A DNA stretch of 38,302 bases from an uncultured Eubacteriales bacterium (GCA_905210485.1 CAJLXA010000014.1:1-38302); one strand, 5' to 3'; counted from the first letter of the stretch, positions 1-9,254 are shown. Notes: generated by a model not told the origin, from the sequence alone. Numbers and translations are program-made.

Positions 1-360
<360 letters not shown>

Positions 361-597
361 ATTCTATCTAAACAATGCCTCAGCATTGCCTAAATCGTTT
401 CTTTCAGAGTTACTTTGTCTTAGCTTCTCTTACTTTTTTGAGTTCTCAAATTTGTGTTTCTTAACGAGATTCCTTCACACTTTTCGTGTTCGAAATTTCA
501 ATTTGTTCAATTTTCAAAGACCGATACATCGCCTGCTCAAGGTTGTCCTCTCACCCGGCGACTTCTATAGTTTATCACTTCTCTCCTCTTTTGTCAA
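361..597 (-). promoter_or_regulatory. 16S leader and rRNA promoter
   Basis: On the minus strand a TTGACA box (597-592) is separated by 17 bp from TAAACT (574-569), a good sigma-A promoter pointing into the 16S gene. The leader is about 200 nt. Around 500 (minus strand) it contains a TTTGAAAATTGAACAA-type stretch, typical of Firmicute rRNA leaders. A small hairpin lies just before the mature 5' end (CAATGC/GCATTG, 373-388), plausibly part of the processing stem. The matching 3' strand would lie outside the window. Confidence 0.7.
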
Positions 598-715
598 TAC
601 CTTTTTTGAAACTTTTTTCGGTTTTTTCAAAGTATTTTTTACTTTTCCGAACTTGACAATGAAAATGTTTATTTTCACCGATAAAAGAGAATACTGTAAA
701 AAAAGGAGAGCAAAT

Positions 716-1390
716 ATGGCGACTGTACTGTTTCGCACACTTATCATATACGTTTTGTTTCTGGTTATTCTGCGCATGTTGGGGAAACGGCAGGTTGGCG
801 AACTGGAAGTGTCCGAGCTTGTGGCATCACTGATCTTATCGGAAATCGCCGCTATGCCGATTGACAACCCGGATATACCTTTATTCTATGCGCTGGTACC
901 GATTGTGCTTATTTTTTCACTTGAAGTCATTATCACCTATTGTAAAAACAAATCCGCTTTGCTGAAGCGCATTTTTGAAACGAGACCGAACATTCTGATC
1001 GACAAAGGAGAAATCCGGCAGGAAGAACTTTCGCATATGCGTATCTCCATCGAAGAGCTCGTGGCGGAACTGCGTTTGCAGGGCGTTGCCGATCCGAATG
1101 ATGTTTATTACGCCGTTCTTGAGCAGAGCGGCCAGTTATCCATTATACTGAAGGCAGACAAGCAACCGCCTACGCACGAAGCGCTGGGTATTCCGACAGA
1201 GGAAAAAGGGATCGCGCACCCGTTGATACTGGACGGTGACGTCTGTAAAAAGGCGCTCGGAGAACTCGGCAAAAACCAGGCCTGGCTTGAAAAAGAATGT
1301 CGGAAACACAACTGCCGGATAGATGATGTTTTTCTCTTTACGCTGAATGACGCAGGCGATACTAATATAATAAGGAGAAAAAACACGTGA
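716..1390 (+). CDS. DUF421 (YetF/YcaP-like) membrane protein
   Basis: The 224-residue protein has two or three N-terminal membrane segments (about residues 5-22 and 55-75) followed by a soluble domain. It carries the DUF421 family signatures: GKRQVGELEVSELV after the first helix, the KGEI...L.....S.EEL...LR..G stretch in the cytosolic part, and YAVLEQSGQLSIILK. The family is widespread in spore-formers (YetF, YrbG, YkjA), and members have been linked to germination or envelope stress. No enzymatic activity is visible. The ATG at 716 is preceded by AAAGGAG at good spacing. An open frame reaches further upstream into the 16S leader, but that part is low-complexity and has no ribosome site. The stop overlaps the next gene's GTG by 4 bp, so the two are coupled. 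No strong promoter was found between it and the 16S leader. Confidence 0.9.
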   Translation: MATVLFRTLIIYVLFLVILRMLGKRQVGELEVSELVASLILSEIAAMPIDNPDIPLFYALVPIVLIFSLEVIITYCKNKSALLKRIFETRPNILIDKGEIRQEELSHMRISIEELVAELRLQGVADPNDVYYAVLEQSGQLSIILKADKQPPTHEALGIPTEEKGIAHPLILDGDVCKKALGELGKNQAWLEKECRKHNCRIDDVFLFTLNDAGDTNIIRRKNT

Positions 1391-1767
1391 AAACCTTCGT
1401 TCTTTCGCTTGTTCTTCTGACGGCCGTTCTGGCCGCTGTCGCCACCGCTACCGTTTATAACATCACAACCGTGTCCGTTATGCGTGACAGCGTCGCGGAC
1501 GTGTGTCAAACATTATCCGAAGAAAATCTGAAGAACAATGCCGACGCCATTCAGAATTTTTATGAAAACTGGAATAAAAAAAGCCCCTGCCTTTCGGTCT
1601 CGGTCAGCAAGACCGATCTTTCCAAGGTAGAGGACGCGCTCGACGAAGCACGCGGCGCGGCGCACGCCGAAGACTATCCCGGCTTTGCCATGGCGTGCTA
1701 TCGTCTTCAGAACGCAATAGACAATCTTTACGATCGCGTACGTCCGCACCTGCACGGAATCATCTGA
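1387..1767 (+). CDS. DUF4363 family protein
   Basis: The 126-residue protein has an N-terminal signal-anchor helix (about residues 3-24) followed by an alpha-helical extracytoplasmic region. Its spacing of helix-forming residues and the ...NNADAIQNFYENWNKKSPCLSV... segment fit DUF4363, a Firmicute family commonly encoded next to DUF421 genes. The start is the GTG at 1387, overlapping the DUF421 stop (GTGA). The pair probably makes a membrane complex, but this is inference from conserved neighbourhood; no function is established. Its 3' end overlaps the 3' end of the convergent DUF2344 gene by 8 bp, with no terminator between them. Confidence 0.8.
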   Translation: MKTFVLSLVLLTAVLAAVATATVYNITTVSVMRDSVADVCQTLSEENLKNNADAIQNFYENWNKKSPCLSVSVSKTDLSKVEDALDEARGAAHAEDYPGFAMACYRLQNAIDNLYDRVRPHLHGII

Positions 1768-2473
1768 AAGGAGTACCGTCCTGCAGATAAAATCCCGTAC
1801 GCATAATGGTGTAATATTCCTTATCCTTTTTATCGGGATCGGGATAACCGGTTGCACGTTCGAGCGCCTTCATAAGATAATCCGGATTCAGAAAAGAAGC
1901 ATTGTTAACGGCAAGCGTCGCATCTATACGAACGGTTCCGTCTTCCTCTTTCACAATAAGATTGTGAATGGCCGGCGATATATCGGTTTCTTTTTCGCCG
2001 GCTTTTGTCATTTTGACAACCGTAAGCGGTCGCTTCGTAAGCGTTTTTTGCACAGTGTCCGCAAAATTCGTGCACGCTCTTTCCGTTGTCAGACGGAATG
2101 TATACGTCACAAACGCAATGTCTTTTACCTTGCCCTCCGCCATATACACGTCATAAACCGCCAGCAGCGGCGAAAGATTTTCATTCAGCACCCGCATAAC
2201 GGCGGCAGTATCGACCGGATGCGTAATGCGTATATCCATCACTTCGCATACGCTTTCCACACCGACGGACAGCGGCGCGGCAAAGGAAAGGCGCGGAATC
2301 GGATTAAAACCTTCGCTGTACGCCACCGGAATATGCGAACGGATGATCACACGCGTCATTGTCCGTACAAGATCAAGGTGGGAGATATATTGCATATCTC
2401 CCGTTTTGTGAAAGATCACACGCAAAGTTTCCGGTTGCGCGAATGCTTCGCCGCAAATCAGCGTTTGCACCAT
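1760..2473 (-). CDS. Radical SAM-linked protein (DUF2344, TIGR03936-like)
   Basis: The 237-residue protein matches the DUF2344 family. The diagnostic N-terminal stretch F-x-K-x-G-D-M-x-Y-I-S-H-L-D-L is followed by RA-like helices, IPVAYSEGFNPIPRLSFA and LSVGVES. This family almost always sits next to, or is fused to, the B12-binding radical SAM protein of the preceding gene. The pair is suspected of an RNA or nucleotide modification role, but no function is proven. The ATG at 2473 is preferred because GGAGG lies 9 nt upstream. The in-frame TTG at 2479 has only a 3-nt spacer. The start lies inside the upstream gene (overlap 2458-2473), indicating translational coupling. In many Firmicutes the next genes are RNase G and rplU; here the operon simply ends against a convergent gene. 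Confidence 0.88.
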   Translation of the reverse strand: MVQTLICGEAFAQPETLRVIFHKTGDMQYISHLDLVRTMTRVIIRSHIPVAYSEGFNPIPRLSFAAPLSVGVESVCEVMDIRITHPVDTAAVMRVLNENLSPLLAVYDVYMAEGKVKDIAFVTYTFRLTTERACTNFADTVQKTLTKRPLTVVKMTKAGEKETDISPAIHNLIVKEEDGTVRIDATLAVNNASFLNPDYLMKALERATGYPDPDKKDKEYYTIMRTGFYLQDGTPFR

Positions 2474-4311
2474 CTGCAATTACCTCCCAGTTTATCGGCG
2501 CCGCAACCGTTACAGTGTTCGGCGCAATTCGGCGTTGTCCGGGCCTCATAGGCTTTTTTTCTTTCATTCAGCAGATACGCCTTGCTGACGCCGCAGTCAA
2601 TGATGTCCCACGGCAACCATTCGTCAAGACCGAATGTACGATTGGCGTAAAACGCAGGATCAATGCTGGTTTCTTCAAATATTCTGAGCCAGCGGTCATA
2701 GTCGAAGTACTCGCTCCACGCGTCAAACATAATGCCCTCTTCCGCCGCTTTACGGATAGCCTTGGACAGCCGTCTGTCGCCGCGTGCAAACACCGCTTCG
2801 ACCCGCGATACTTTCGCGTCATGATAATGATACTTGATCTTTTTATCAGTGATACATTCGCGCAGATATTGCTGTTTTTCCTCCAGTAAAGGAATGTCAT
2901 CCTGTGCTTCCCACTGAAACGGCGTAAACGGTTTCGGAATAAAGCAGGATACGCTGACCGTCACGGTTATTCCCCGTGCGCGGTTGCGGTTTTCGCATTT
3001 ATAATACGCGTCAACAACTTTTTTGGCCAATGCCGCAATGCCGGCGATGTCCTCCATCGTTTCGGTCGGCAATCCCTCCATAAAATAGAGTTTCACCGCG
3101 CTTTTCCCGCCGCTGAACGCCAGATTCACCGCGCGAAGCAGATCCTCTTCGGACACATTCTTGTTAATGGCGTCGCGCAGGCGCTGTGTTCCGGCCTCCG
3201 GTGCAAATGTCAGACCGCCCGTACGCACCGTGGAAATACGATCCATCAGTTCTTTTGAGAAACTGTCGATACGAAGAGACGGTAACGACAGGCTGACCTT
3301 TTCGTCATCCGTCCATGACAGCAAACGGCGCGTCAGTTCTTCGATCCGCGAGTAATCGCTGATGGAAAGCGAGATGAGAGAGATTTCATCATAACCCGTA
3401 TGATCGTAAATAGCGCGTGCCTGGGCACAGAGAGTATCGGGACTTTTCTCCCGGATCGGCCGATACACCATGCCGGCCTGGCAGAACCGGCAACCGCGAA
3501 TACACCCGCGATAAACCTCAAGCAGTACACGGTCGTGTACGGTCTCAATATACGGCACCACAAACTTTTCGGGGTACGGCACCGCATCCATATCTTTCAC
3601 GATGCGCTTCCGTATTTTCGTCGGAATATCGTCGTAAACCGGCGTATAAGCCCGGATTGTTCCATCCTCGCAATAATCCACGCGATACAGCGACGGAACA
3701 TAAAATCCCTCAAGTTTTGCGGCCTCATGAAGAAAAGCGGCCTTGGTATATGTGCCGTCTTTTTTCATCTTCTCATAAAGAAGGCACAATTCGGGAAGCG
3801 CTTCTTCCCCCTCTCCGATCGAAAAAATGTCAAAGAAATCGGCGATCGGCTCGGCGTTGTAAGTGCAGGGGCCGCCGCCGAGAATAATCGGCGCGTCTTC
3901 ACCGCGTTCGGCGGCCATAACGGGGATCCCCGCCAGCATCAGCATCCGAACCATGGTCGTGTAACAAAGCTCATATTGTAAAGTAAACGCTACAAAATCA
4001 AAGGTATTGATCGGATCGCCGCTCTCCATCGCCGTCAATGGCAGATGGTATTTTTCCATTTCGGATACCATGTCCATCCATGGCGCGTAAACGCGTTCGC
4101 ACCATATGGACGGCTGAAGATTCAGGCAGTGATACAGAATACGCACGCCGAGATTGGACATACCGATTTCATACGTATCCGGGAAGCAGAACGCAAAACG
4201 AACCGCCGTCTTTTCTTTATCTTTTATTATTTGATTGAATTCGCCGCCGGTATAACGCCCCGGTTTGGAGACCGAGCGCAATATACCGGACATTTGGATA
4301 TTATCGTTCAT
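2458..4311 (-). CDS. B12-binding-type radical SAM protein (TIGR03960-like)
   Basis: The 617-residue protein has an N-terminal Rossmann-like region (residues ~1-220, including FPDTYEIGMSNLG and the GGGP motif near 150) and a radical SAM core. The iron-sulfur motif C-x3-C-x2-C is visible in YRGCIRGCRFCQAG (about 270-285). The family is called 'B12-binding domain-containing radical SAM', TIGR03960, and is a constant partner of DUF2344. The last residues hold a second cysteine cluster (C-x3-C-x2-C...C-x2-C at about 600-616), possibly another metal site. The ATG at 4311 lies only 3 nt after the stop of the preceding gene, with only a weak purine tract, so its translation is probably coupled to that gene. 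Substrate unknown. Confidence 0.9.
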   Translation of the reverse strand: MNDNIQMSGILRSVSKPGRYTGGEFNQIIKDKEKTAVRFAFCFPDTYEIGMSNLGVRILYHCLNLQPSIWCERVYAPWMDMVSEMEKYHLPLTAMESGDPINTFDFVAFTLQYELCYTTMVRMLMLAGIPVMAAERGEDAPIILGGGPCTYNAEPIADFFDIFSIGEGEEALPELCLLYEKMKKDGTYTKAAFLHEAAKLEGFYVPSLYRVDYCEDGTIRAYTPVYDDIPTKIRKRIVKDMDAVPYPEKFVVPYIETVHDRVLLEVYRGCIRGCRFCQAGMVYRPIREKSPDTLCAQARAIYDHTGYDEISLISLSISDYSRIEELTRRLLSWTDDEKVSLSLPSLRIDSFSKELMDRISTVRTGGLTFAPEAGTQRLRDAINKNVSEEDLLRAVNLAFSGGKSAVKLYFMEGLPTETMEDIAGIAALAKKVVDAYYKCENRNRARGITVTVSVSCFIPKPFTPFQWEAQDDIPLLEEKQQYLRECITDKKIKYHYHDAKVSRVEAVFARGDRRLSKAIRKAAEEGIMFDAWSEYFDYDRWLRIFEETSIDPAFYANRTFGLDEWLPWDIIDCGVSKAYLLNERKKAYEARTTPNCAEHCNGCGADKLGGNCRWCKR

Positions 4312-4314
4312 TTT

Positions 4315-7300
4315 TTACTCTCTGATAAAAATTTTCGTAATCAGGTACACCGGTATAAACCAGAAAACCTGGGACAGCACAATGAGACCGGAACCGAGTA
4401 CGTCAATTCTGCCGACAGCCAGAAGAACAATCGCAAGCAATGTGCCGAACGCCGTGTTCAGTATTCTGAACAGCGGAGACAATGACGCAACGCGTACAAA
4501 ACGCAGGCAACGGAACAAAAGATCGACCAGCGCGCCGACGCCGTTTGTCGTCACGATACCGCCGGGGAGACGCGGTTTTTTGTCCTCATCGAGCACGGCC
4601 ACGTCTTTCCGCACTACACGGACGGGATAACTGCCAATGTAACTGACTTTATTTATCAACCGATCCGACACATTCGGATCAAACGTACGCACAATAACGG
4701 CAATTCCCTCTTTTGCGAGCCGTTCGGCCGTCTTTTCAAAATCGGGATTGGGAATGTATTGCAGATAGAACCGTGCCGAGATCACGCCGTTTTCCGCCAC
4801 ATACATGATGCTGACCTTGCCGCCGTCTATCTGGCGGGCGTCTTCGGAATCATACAGCAACGTTACGTGATGCTGTTCCATGAATTCTCCGTCTCCGACA
4901 AGGAGCATATTGCCGTCAAGTCTTGCCGCGATGCCCTTTTCCGCGATCTCCCGCACCGTAACATCGGTAATTTCGGCAACGCCGGGGCCGACCGTTCCGA
5001 AAACATTGGAGAGCGGACCGCCGGTTTTCTTGAAAAGTGCGGAAACCTGACACAGAACACGGTCAAGGCGATTGTCGCCGAAAAGTTTGATGCCTTTCAC
5101 CTTGACGTTCCGCGTGGGAAACAGTTCGGTGTCTTCCATAACGAAAACTTTCGTTGAAGCATATTCGGTTGCGGAATATTCCCCCACCACCGCCGTATCC
5201 GAAAGCACGGACTTTTTCACAATTTCCGCAAAGGGGTAACGCCGTACGAAAACGGAGGAAAAAGGAATTGCGACCGAGAATACCGCCACAAATATGCCGA
5301 TACTGCTGACGACGCCGAATGTGGGAACCGCGAAATAGGAAATCACGGAAAACATCAGGGCGGCAACCGCCGCAACCGCAAAAGCGATCACATTCAGGTT
5401 GTCCTCTTCTTCGGCGCGACTGCGGGCAAAGAATCCTTCGGCAAATCCCGCCCGACGCGTCTCGGACAGCAACGCGTTTCCGTCGTCAATGATACCGCGA
5501 AGCGCTGCGCTTTCGTCACGGAAGCCGGAAAGCGCCGCCGATACGGACACCGTTTTCCGCGCTGTGGAAGACACGACTTCAAACGTCATGTAATCGTCAT
5601 TCAGGCGGATAAAATCGAAAACGGCGGCCAACAGGAAATAGAAGGCGGTGCAGAATGAAAACATTCGTGCGTCCGTAGCGGTGATATAAAGAATCACATC
5701 ATAGATTACCGTGGGAATAAACAAAAATATTGCGTACGCTTCTGTACCGAAGCGCTTTTTCTTCAGCGAGGATATACCGCGCAGGAACTGCGGATACGAA
5801 AGCAGGGCAATCCAGAGCAGGATCTGCAGATTCAGAAGCACCGGCAGTCCGCGGATACCGAAATCATTGACGAAAAACGGTATCTGCCAACCGAACAGAT
5901 AAACATTTTCGCTGACAAGAAGCAGTGTCGAAAAGAAAGAAACCAATATCAGACGGAATCTGGACAGGCGGAGTTGCGTACGGAATCCGTCGGCAATATC
6001 CGTGTTCTGATTGTAAGACACATACTCCCGGTTCCCCTGTCCCGTCGCCATTTCCTCGCCGATGGAGCGGTCGCTGATGATATAATCGTCATCGTTGAAA
6101 GGTTCGGGCGACGCGATCTCCTCGGGAATTTCCGGTTCGTCCGTAATTTCTTCGCGCACCGTTTCCAGATCGGCAAAATCGCCGTTCTCCGTGCGGTCAT
6201 GCGCCGTATTGTTACCGAAAAGGGACACAGACGGCGTTTCCGCCGGCGTCGATCCGATGTCCGGTATCTCACGAACGATCCCCTCTTCTTTATCGGTATC
6301 GCGGGCATTGTCTTCCGTTGTCGGTTGCGCCTCCCGAATCACCGCATCGTTATCCGGAGCCGCCCCGGATTTTTTCTCTTCCGCATCTTCCGCACGCGCA
6401 AACGTTTTCGGTTCTGCGGGCGTGTCGGTTTCAAATACAGGCGACGGGCGCGGCTGTGCCTTGACAGGGGGCGGCGCGACCGTTTTATTCTCTTCGGGAA
6501 CAGACGGTTTTTCCGCAGTTTCCGTTTCCGTAACGCTACCGGTATCACCGCTAAAGTCCCCGTTCCCGTCGTCGTCGCCGACGCCGTAGCGATATTCATC
6601 GCGTAAACGGCGCAGAACCGCCAAACGCTCATCAAGGGACGTTGTATTATAAGCGTCTTTTGCGTCGGGGGCGGCAGGCTCCGGCTCGCGGAACGATATG
6701 GTCTCCCGGCGCGCAAACGACGTATCTATCGGCGGTGCGTCCGCAGTTATACGCTCATTCACCATATGTACGATCTTCGGCGCCGTGTCGTTTTCGCGCG
6801 GTTCCTCTTTTCCGGGAAGATGCGCGTCGTTCGACAACACGGGGTGAACGATGTCTTTTTCCCCCGCATACACCGATGAATCGGGCGTACGGTTTTCAGG
6901 ATCGGACTTTGCAAAAACCGATACCGCGGGGCTTTCCGTCCTATCGGTGCTGTCGGCTTCTTCGGCATTGTCCGCCGCCGCTCTTCCGGATTTTCCGCTT
7001 TCGTCCGGGAACGCGGTCGCGGCCGTCTCCGGCGCTTTGGTTTCTTCGTAAGCTGCGTCCTGCGCGGGAGATTCCGCTTCCTCTTCTTCCGGTAACGACG
7101 TTTCCTTTACGTCGGGCGCGGAAATATCGGTCTTTACGGGTTCTTCCGTCTCAGTCGTATTTTCCGTAAAATCATCCGCCGTACTCCGGAAATCGGCCTC
7201 GTTTTGCGGATCGGCCGTTTTTTCTTCCGTCGGCGCCGTATCAAAACTGGCCCGCAACTGATCCAGAATATTCTGTATCGCGTCCGGCTTTGGCATTTGC

Positions 7301-7356
7301 GGACGTTTTTCGGGCACCTTTTCCGGCTCCCTATCTTTTTCGTCTTCGGGTCTCAT
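4315..7356 (-). CDS. Degenerate P1B-type ATPase-like membrane protein with long acidic N-terminus
   Basis: The 1013-residue protein has two parts. Residues 1-~450 are acidic, rich in Glu/Asp/Pro/Thr, and look disordered. Residues ~460-1013 carry eight hydrophobic segments (about 465-487, 503-521, 541-560, 565-583, 655-676, 682-703, 962-983, 988-1010) in the 4+2+2 arrangement of heavy-metal P-type ATPases. AIPFS (~696-700) sits where the CPx motif would be. EKGIAARLDGNMLLVGDGEFM (~806-826) closely resembles the P1B N-domain GxGVxAxVDG...VGN...M signature. The phosphorylation motif DKTGT is replaced by EDTEL (~741-745), TGDN by TFDPN (~891-895), and no GDGxND or TGE is present. Catalysis therefore looks lost, and a structural or sensing role is inferred. 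The start at 7356 is chosen because GGAGGT lies 5 nt upstream; an ATG at 7374 would put that site inside the gene. It sits 14 nt after rlmB. Confidence 0.8.
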   Translation of the reverse strand: MRPEDEKDREPEKVPEKRPQMPKPDAIQNILDQLRASFDTAPTEEKTADPQNEADFRSTADDFTENTTETEEPVKTDISAPDVKETSLPEEEEAESPAQDAAYEETKAPETAATAFPDESGKSGRAAADNAEEADSTDRTESPAVSVFAKSDPENRTPDSSVYAGEKDIVHPVLSNDAHLPGKEEPRENDTAPKIVHMVNERITADAPPIDTSFARRETISFREPEPAAPDAKDAYNTTSLDERLAVLRRLRDEYRYGVGDDDGNGDFSGDTGSVTETETAEKPSVPEENKTVAPPPVKAQPRPSPVFETDTPAEPKTFARAEDAEEKKSGAAPDNDAVIREAQPTTEDNARDTDKEEGIVREIPDIGSTPAETPSVSLFGNNTAHDRTENGDFADLETVREEITDEPEIPEEIASPEPFNDDDYIISDRSIGEEMATGQGNREYVSYNQNTDIADGFRTQLRLSRFRLILVSFFSTLLLVSENVYLFGWQIPFFVNDFGIRGLPVLLNLQILLWIALLSYPQFLRGISSLKKKRFGTEAYAIFLFIPTVIYDVILYITATDARMFSFCTAFYFLLAAVFDFIRLNDDYMTFEVVSSTARKTVSVSAALSGFRDESAALRGIIDDGNALLSETRRAGFAEGFFARSRAEEEDNLNVIAFAVAAVAALMFSVISYFAVPTFGVVSSIGIFVAVFSVAIPFSSVFVRRYPFAEIVKKSVLSDTAVVGEYSATEYASTKVFVMEDTELFPTRNVKVKGIKLFGDNRLDRVLCQVSALFKKTGGPLSNVFGTVGPGVAEITDVTVREIAEKGIAARLDGNMLLVGDGEFMEQHHVTLLYDSEDARQIDGGKVSIMYVAENGVISARFYLQYIPNPDFEKTAERLAKEGIAVIVRTFDPNVSDRLINKVSYIGSYPVRVVRKDVAVLDEDKKPRLPGGIVTTNGVGALVDLLFRCLRFVRVASLSPLFRILNTAFGTLLAIVLLAVGRIDVLGSGLIVLSQVFWFIPVYLITKIFIRE

Positions 7357-7370
7357 AAGATACCTCCGAA

Positions 7371-8222
7371 TCAAGATTGATTTTTCTTGCCTTGTCTCTG
7401 ACGCGCCGCTTCACACAGCAAAACAGCCGCCGCCGCGGAGACGTTCATGGAATTCACTTTTCCGTAAAGCGGAATGGAAACCACAAAGTCGCATGCTTCC
7501 TTCAGCGGTTTACGGATGCCGAACCCCTCGCTTCCGAGAACAAGCGCCGCTTTACCGCAAAGATCGGTTTCATAATACGGCTTTCCTCCCATATCCGCGG
7601 CATATATCCAGAAGCCGCGCGCCTTCAGGTCTTCGACCGCCGCGGTCAGGCTGGCACATTTGGCAATGAGCATATGTTCGATAGCCCCGGCGGAAGCCTT
7701 TGCCACTACGGTCGTAAGTCCCGCGGCACGCCGTTTGGGAATGATGACCCCATGTGCGCCGGCACATTCCGCGCTACGCAGGATAGCGCCGAGATTGTGA
7801 GGATCTTCAATGCTGTCAAGAATCACAATAAAGGGATCTTCGCCGCGCGACTGTGCAAGTTCCAGCATTTCCTCCACCGTATTGTAATCGCGTTCCGCCG
7901 CAATGGCAACAACGCCCTGATGCCGCGTTCCGCCGGACATTTCGTCAAGTTTTTTTCGATCGGCTTCCAGAACGGGAATTCCGCGCTGTAAAGCCTCGGC
8001 CACAAGAACGCTGATAGATCCTTCGCGGTCGCCGCGTGCCGTATAAATTTTATCAATATCCCGACCGCTTGCCAAAAGTTCCTTCACTGCATTGCGGCCG
8101 ACCGTCATGTTTTCATTCAGAACAGCGTCCTCCGCATCGTCGGCGGCGACGTTCTGACGGAAAGCATGTTTTTCACCGTGAAAGGCGTTTTTCTTACGGT
8201 AATCGTTTTTATCCTGCTTCAT
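7371..8222 (-). CDS. rlmB: 23S rRNA (guanosine-2'-O-)-methyltransferase RlmB
   Basis: The 283-residue SpoU-class (SPOUT) enzyme methylates the ribose of 23S G2251 using SAM. Seen motifs: a basic disordered N-terminus (1-35); the substrate-binding domain beginning VGRNAVKELLASG (~42-54) and ending near TRHQGVVA; and the catalytic SPOUT motifs NLGAILRSAECAGAHGV (motif 1, ~141-157), LVLGSEGFGIR (motif 2, ~227-237) and IPLYGKVNSMNVSAAAAVLL (motif 3, ~250-269). The ATG at 8222 follows GGAGAA. In Bacillus, rlmB lies close to sigH (yacO-yacP-sigH). Here a SigH-like gene lies about 2.2 kb away, but upstream in transcription order, so the cluster is rearranged. Confidence 0.95.
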   Translation of the reverse strand: MKQDKNDYRKKNAFHGEKHAFRQNVAADDAEDAVLNENMTVGRNAVKELLASGRDIDKIYTARGDREGSISVLVAEALQRGIPVLEADRKKLDEMSGGTRHQGVVAIAAERDYNTVEEMLELAQSRGEDPFIVILDSIEDPHNLGAILRSAECAGAHGVIIPKRRAAGLTTVVAKASAGAIEHMLIAKCASLTAAVEDLKARGFWIYAADMGGKPYYETDLCGKAALVLGSEGFGIRKPLKEACDFVVSIPLYGKVNSMNVSAAAAVLLCEAARQRQGKKNQS

Positions 8223-8267
8223 TATCTTCTCCGAAAATTTAGAAATCTCTATACTTATACAAAATAC

Positions 8268-8296
8268 AGTATATCATATATTTTCCCGTAAAGCAA
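8268..8296 (-). promoter_or_regulatory. Sigma-A-type promoter for rlmB operon
   Basis: On the minus strand TTGCTT (8296-8291) and TATACT (8273-8268) are separated by exactly 17 bp. The predicted start near 8261 gives a leader of about 40 nt to rlmB. No other promoter-like pair is seen in the 100 bp before the gene. Downstream on this strand, four genes follow without a terminator. Confidence 0.6.
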
Positions 8297-8320
8297 GCAT
8301 ATTCGTCAATTTTCTTTTAC

Positions 8321-8358
8321 GGAAAAAGGGCAAGGCGAAAGCGCCTTGCCCTTTTTCC
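8321..8358 (-). terminator. Intrinsic terminator of the CmpB-family gene
   Basis: A perfect 17-bp stem (8321-8337 with 8342-8358) has a 4-nt loop. The A-rich end of the left arm becomes a U-tract on the minus strand, placing it 20 bp after the stop at 8378. It separates that gene from the rlmB promoter. Confidence 0.85.
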
Positions 8359-8377
8359 TGCCGCTCGGGAAGCCGGA

Positions 8378-9079
8378 TTATTTCGTATAATCCTCTTTAT
8401 AATCGTCCAGTTCCTGCTTCAGGCCCGTTTTGCTCTTGAAAGAGAGAATAAAACTGCGTCTTTGCTTAATCTTTTCCGCGCGGTTCTTTATAGACAGTTT
8501 CAGTTCCTCATAACGGACAACAATCGCATGTTCTTTCGCCCACTCACGTATTCTCGAAACAACATGGAAAGAGTAAAATATGTCTATAACCATCACACCA
8601 AAATACATTCCGAGGAAAAATGAGTACATAATGTTCGCATTTATCCATTCCACAGCGGACACGATTGCGGAATGTAAGAAAAGGTAATAAAAAGCGCCAG
8701 CCGCGCCCCATATAAGGGTAAATAAAGGACATATAATGCCTTTGATATTCCCCCACCGCTTGGAGTAATCCCAAAGCTGTACATTCATGCCTTTTATGAA
8801 CACAAGGCCGGTAAAGTATTCTATCAGCGTCATAACCGCCGTGATAAACAGAATCACAAAAATCGTGCGGAAGACCGGTGACGGTATAAAACTGTAATCC
8901 AAAGAACAAATAATATAAAGGAACAGAACGCCGCAACCGTAAAGCGGCAGATTCGGACCCACAAGAAATCCCGGGTTGATCCACTTCTTATGAACAACAC
9001 GGCGAAAAATCAGCTCGGTGATCCAACCGAGAGTCCCGCCCACAATATATATCAGGCACAAATTGATAAACGTCTGCAT
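8378..9079 (-). CDS. Putative ABC transporter permease-like membrane protein (CmpB family)
   Basis: The 233-residue protein has five or six hydrophobic segments (about residues 4-24, 43-60, 68-95, 108-135, 140-165). The opening GGTLGWITELIFRR and the NPGFLVGPNLPLYGCG stretch (~33-49) are hallmarks of PF06541, annotated 'putative ABC-transporter type IV' (CmpB). A basic C-terminal tail follows the last helix. No ATPase partner is encoded nearby, so a transport role is only a family label. The ATG at 9079 has no convincing Shine-Dalgarno, which is unusual for this window. The gene is divergent from a perfect promoter at 9128. Confidence 0.8.
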   Translation of the reverse strand: MQTFINLCLIYIVGGTLGWITELIFRRVVHKKWINPGFLVGPNLPLYGCGVLFLYIICSLDYSFIPSPVFRTIFVILFITAVMTLIEYFTGLVFIKGMNVQLWDYSKRWGNIKGIICPLFTLIWGAAGAFYYLFLHSAIVSAVEWINANIMYSFFLGMYFGVMVIDIFYSFHVVSRIREWAKEHAIVVRYEELKLSIKNRAEKIKQRRSFILSFKSKTGLKQELDDYKEDYTK

Positions 9080-9127
9080 AAATTCACACCATAACCTGTA
9101 TTTTTTATTTCGTGATCATAAACACGG

Positions 9128-9156
9128 TTGACAATGACACCCGTTTGCATTATAAT
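9128..9156 (+). promoter_or_regulatory. Perfect sigma-A promoter for the 9344 gene
   Basis: TTGACA (9128-9133), a 17-bp spacer and TATAAT (9151-9156) match the consensus exactly. Initiation near 9163 would leave a leader of about 180 nt before the GTG at 9344. This also argues against translation of the 70-codon frame that opens at 9128 or at its inner ATG at 9161, since both would precede or coincide with the transcript start. Confidence 0.8.
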
Positions 9157-9254
9157 ATGTATGTCGAAAAAACGGAAGCACAAGCGTCACCGCCGTGTTA
9201 AAATCAACACATATCTGCAAGAACTGTCAAAAAACGCGCATGATTTTATTTTAA

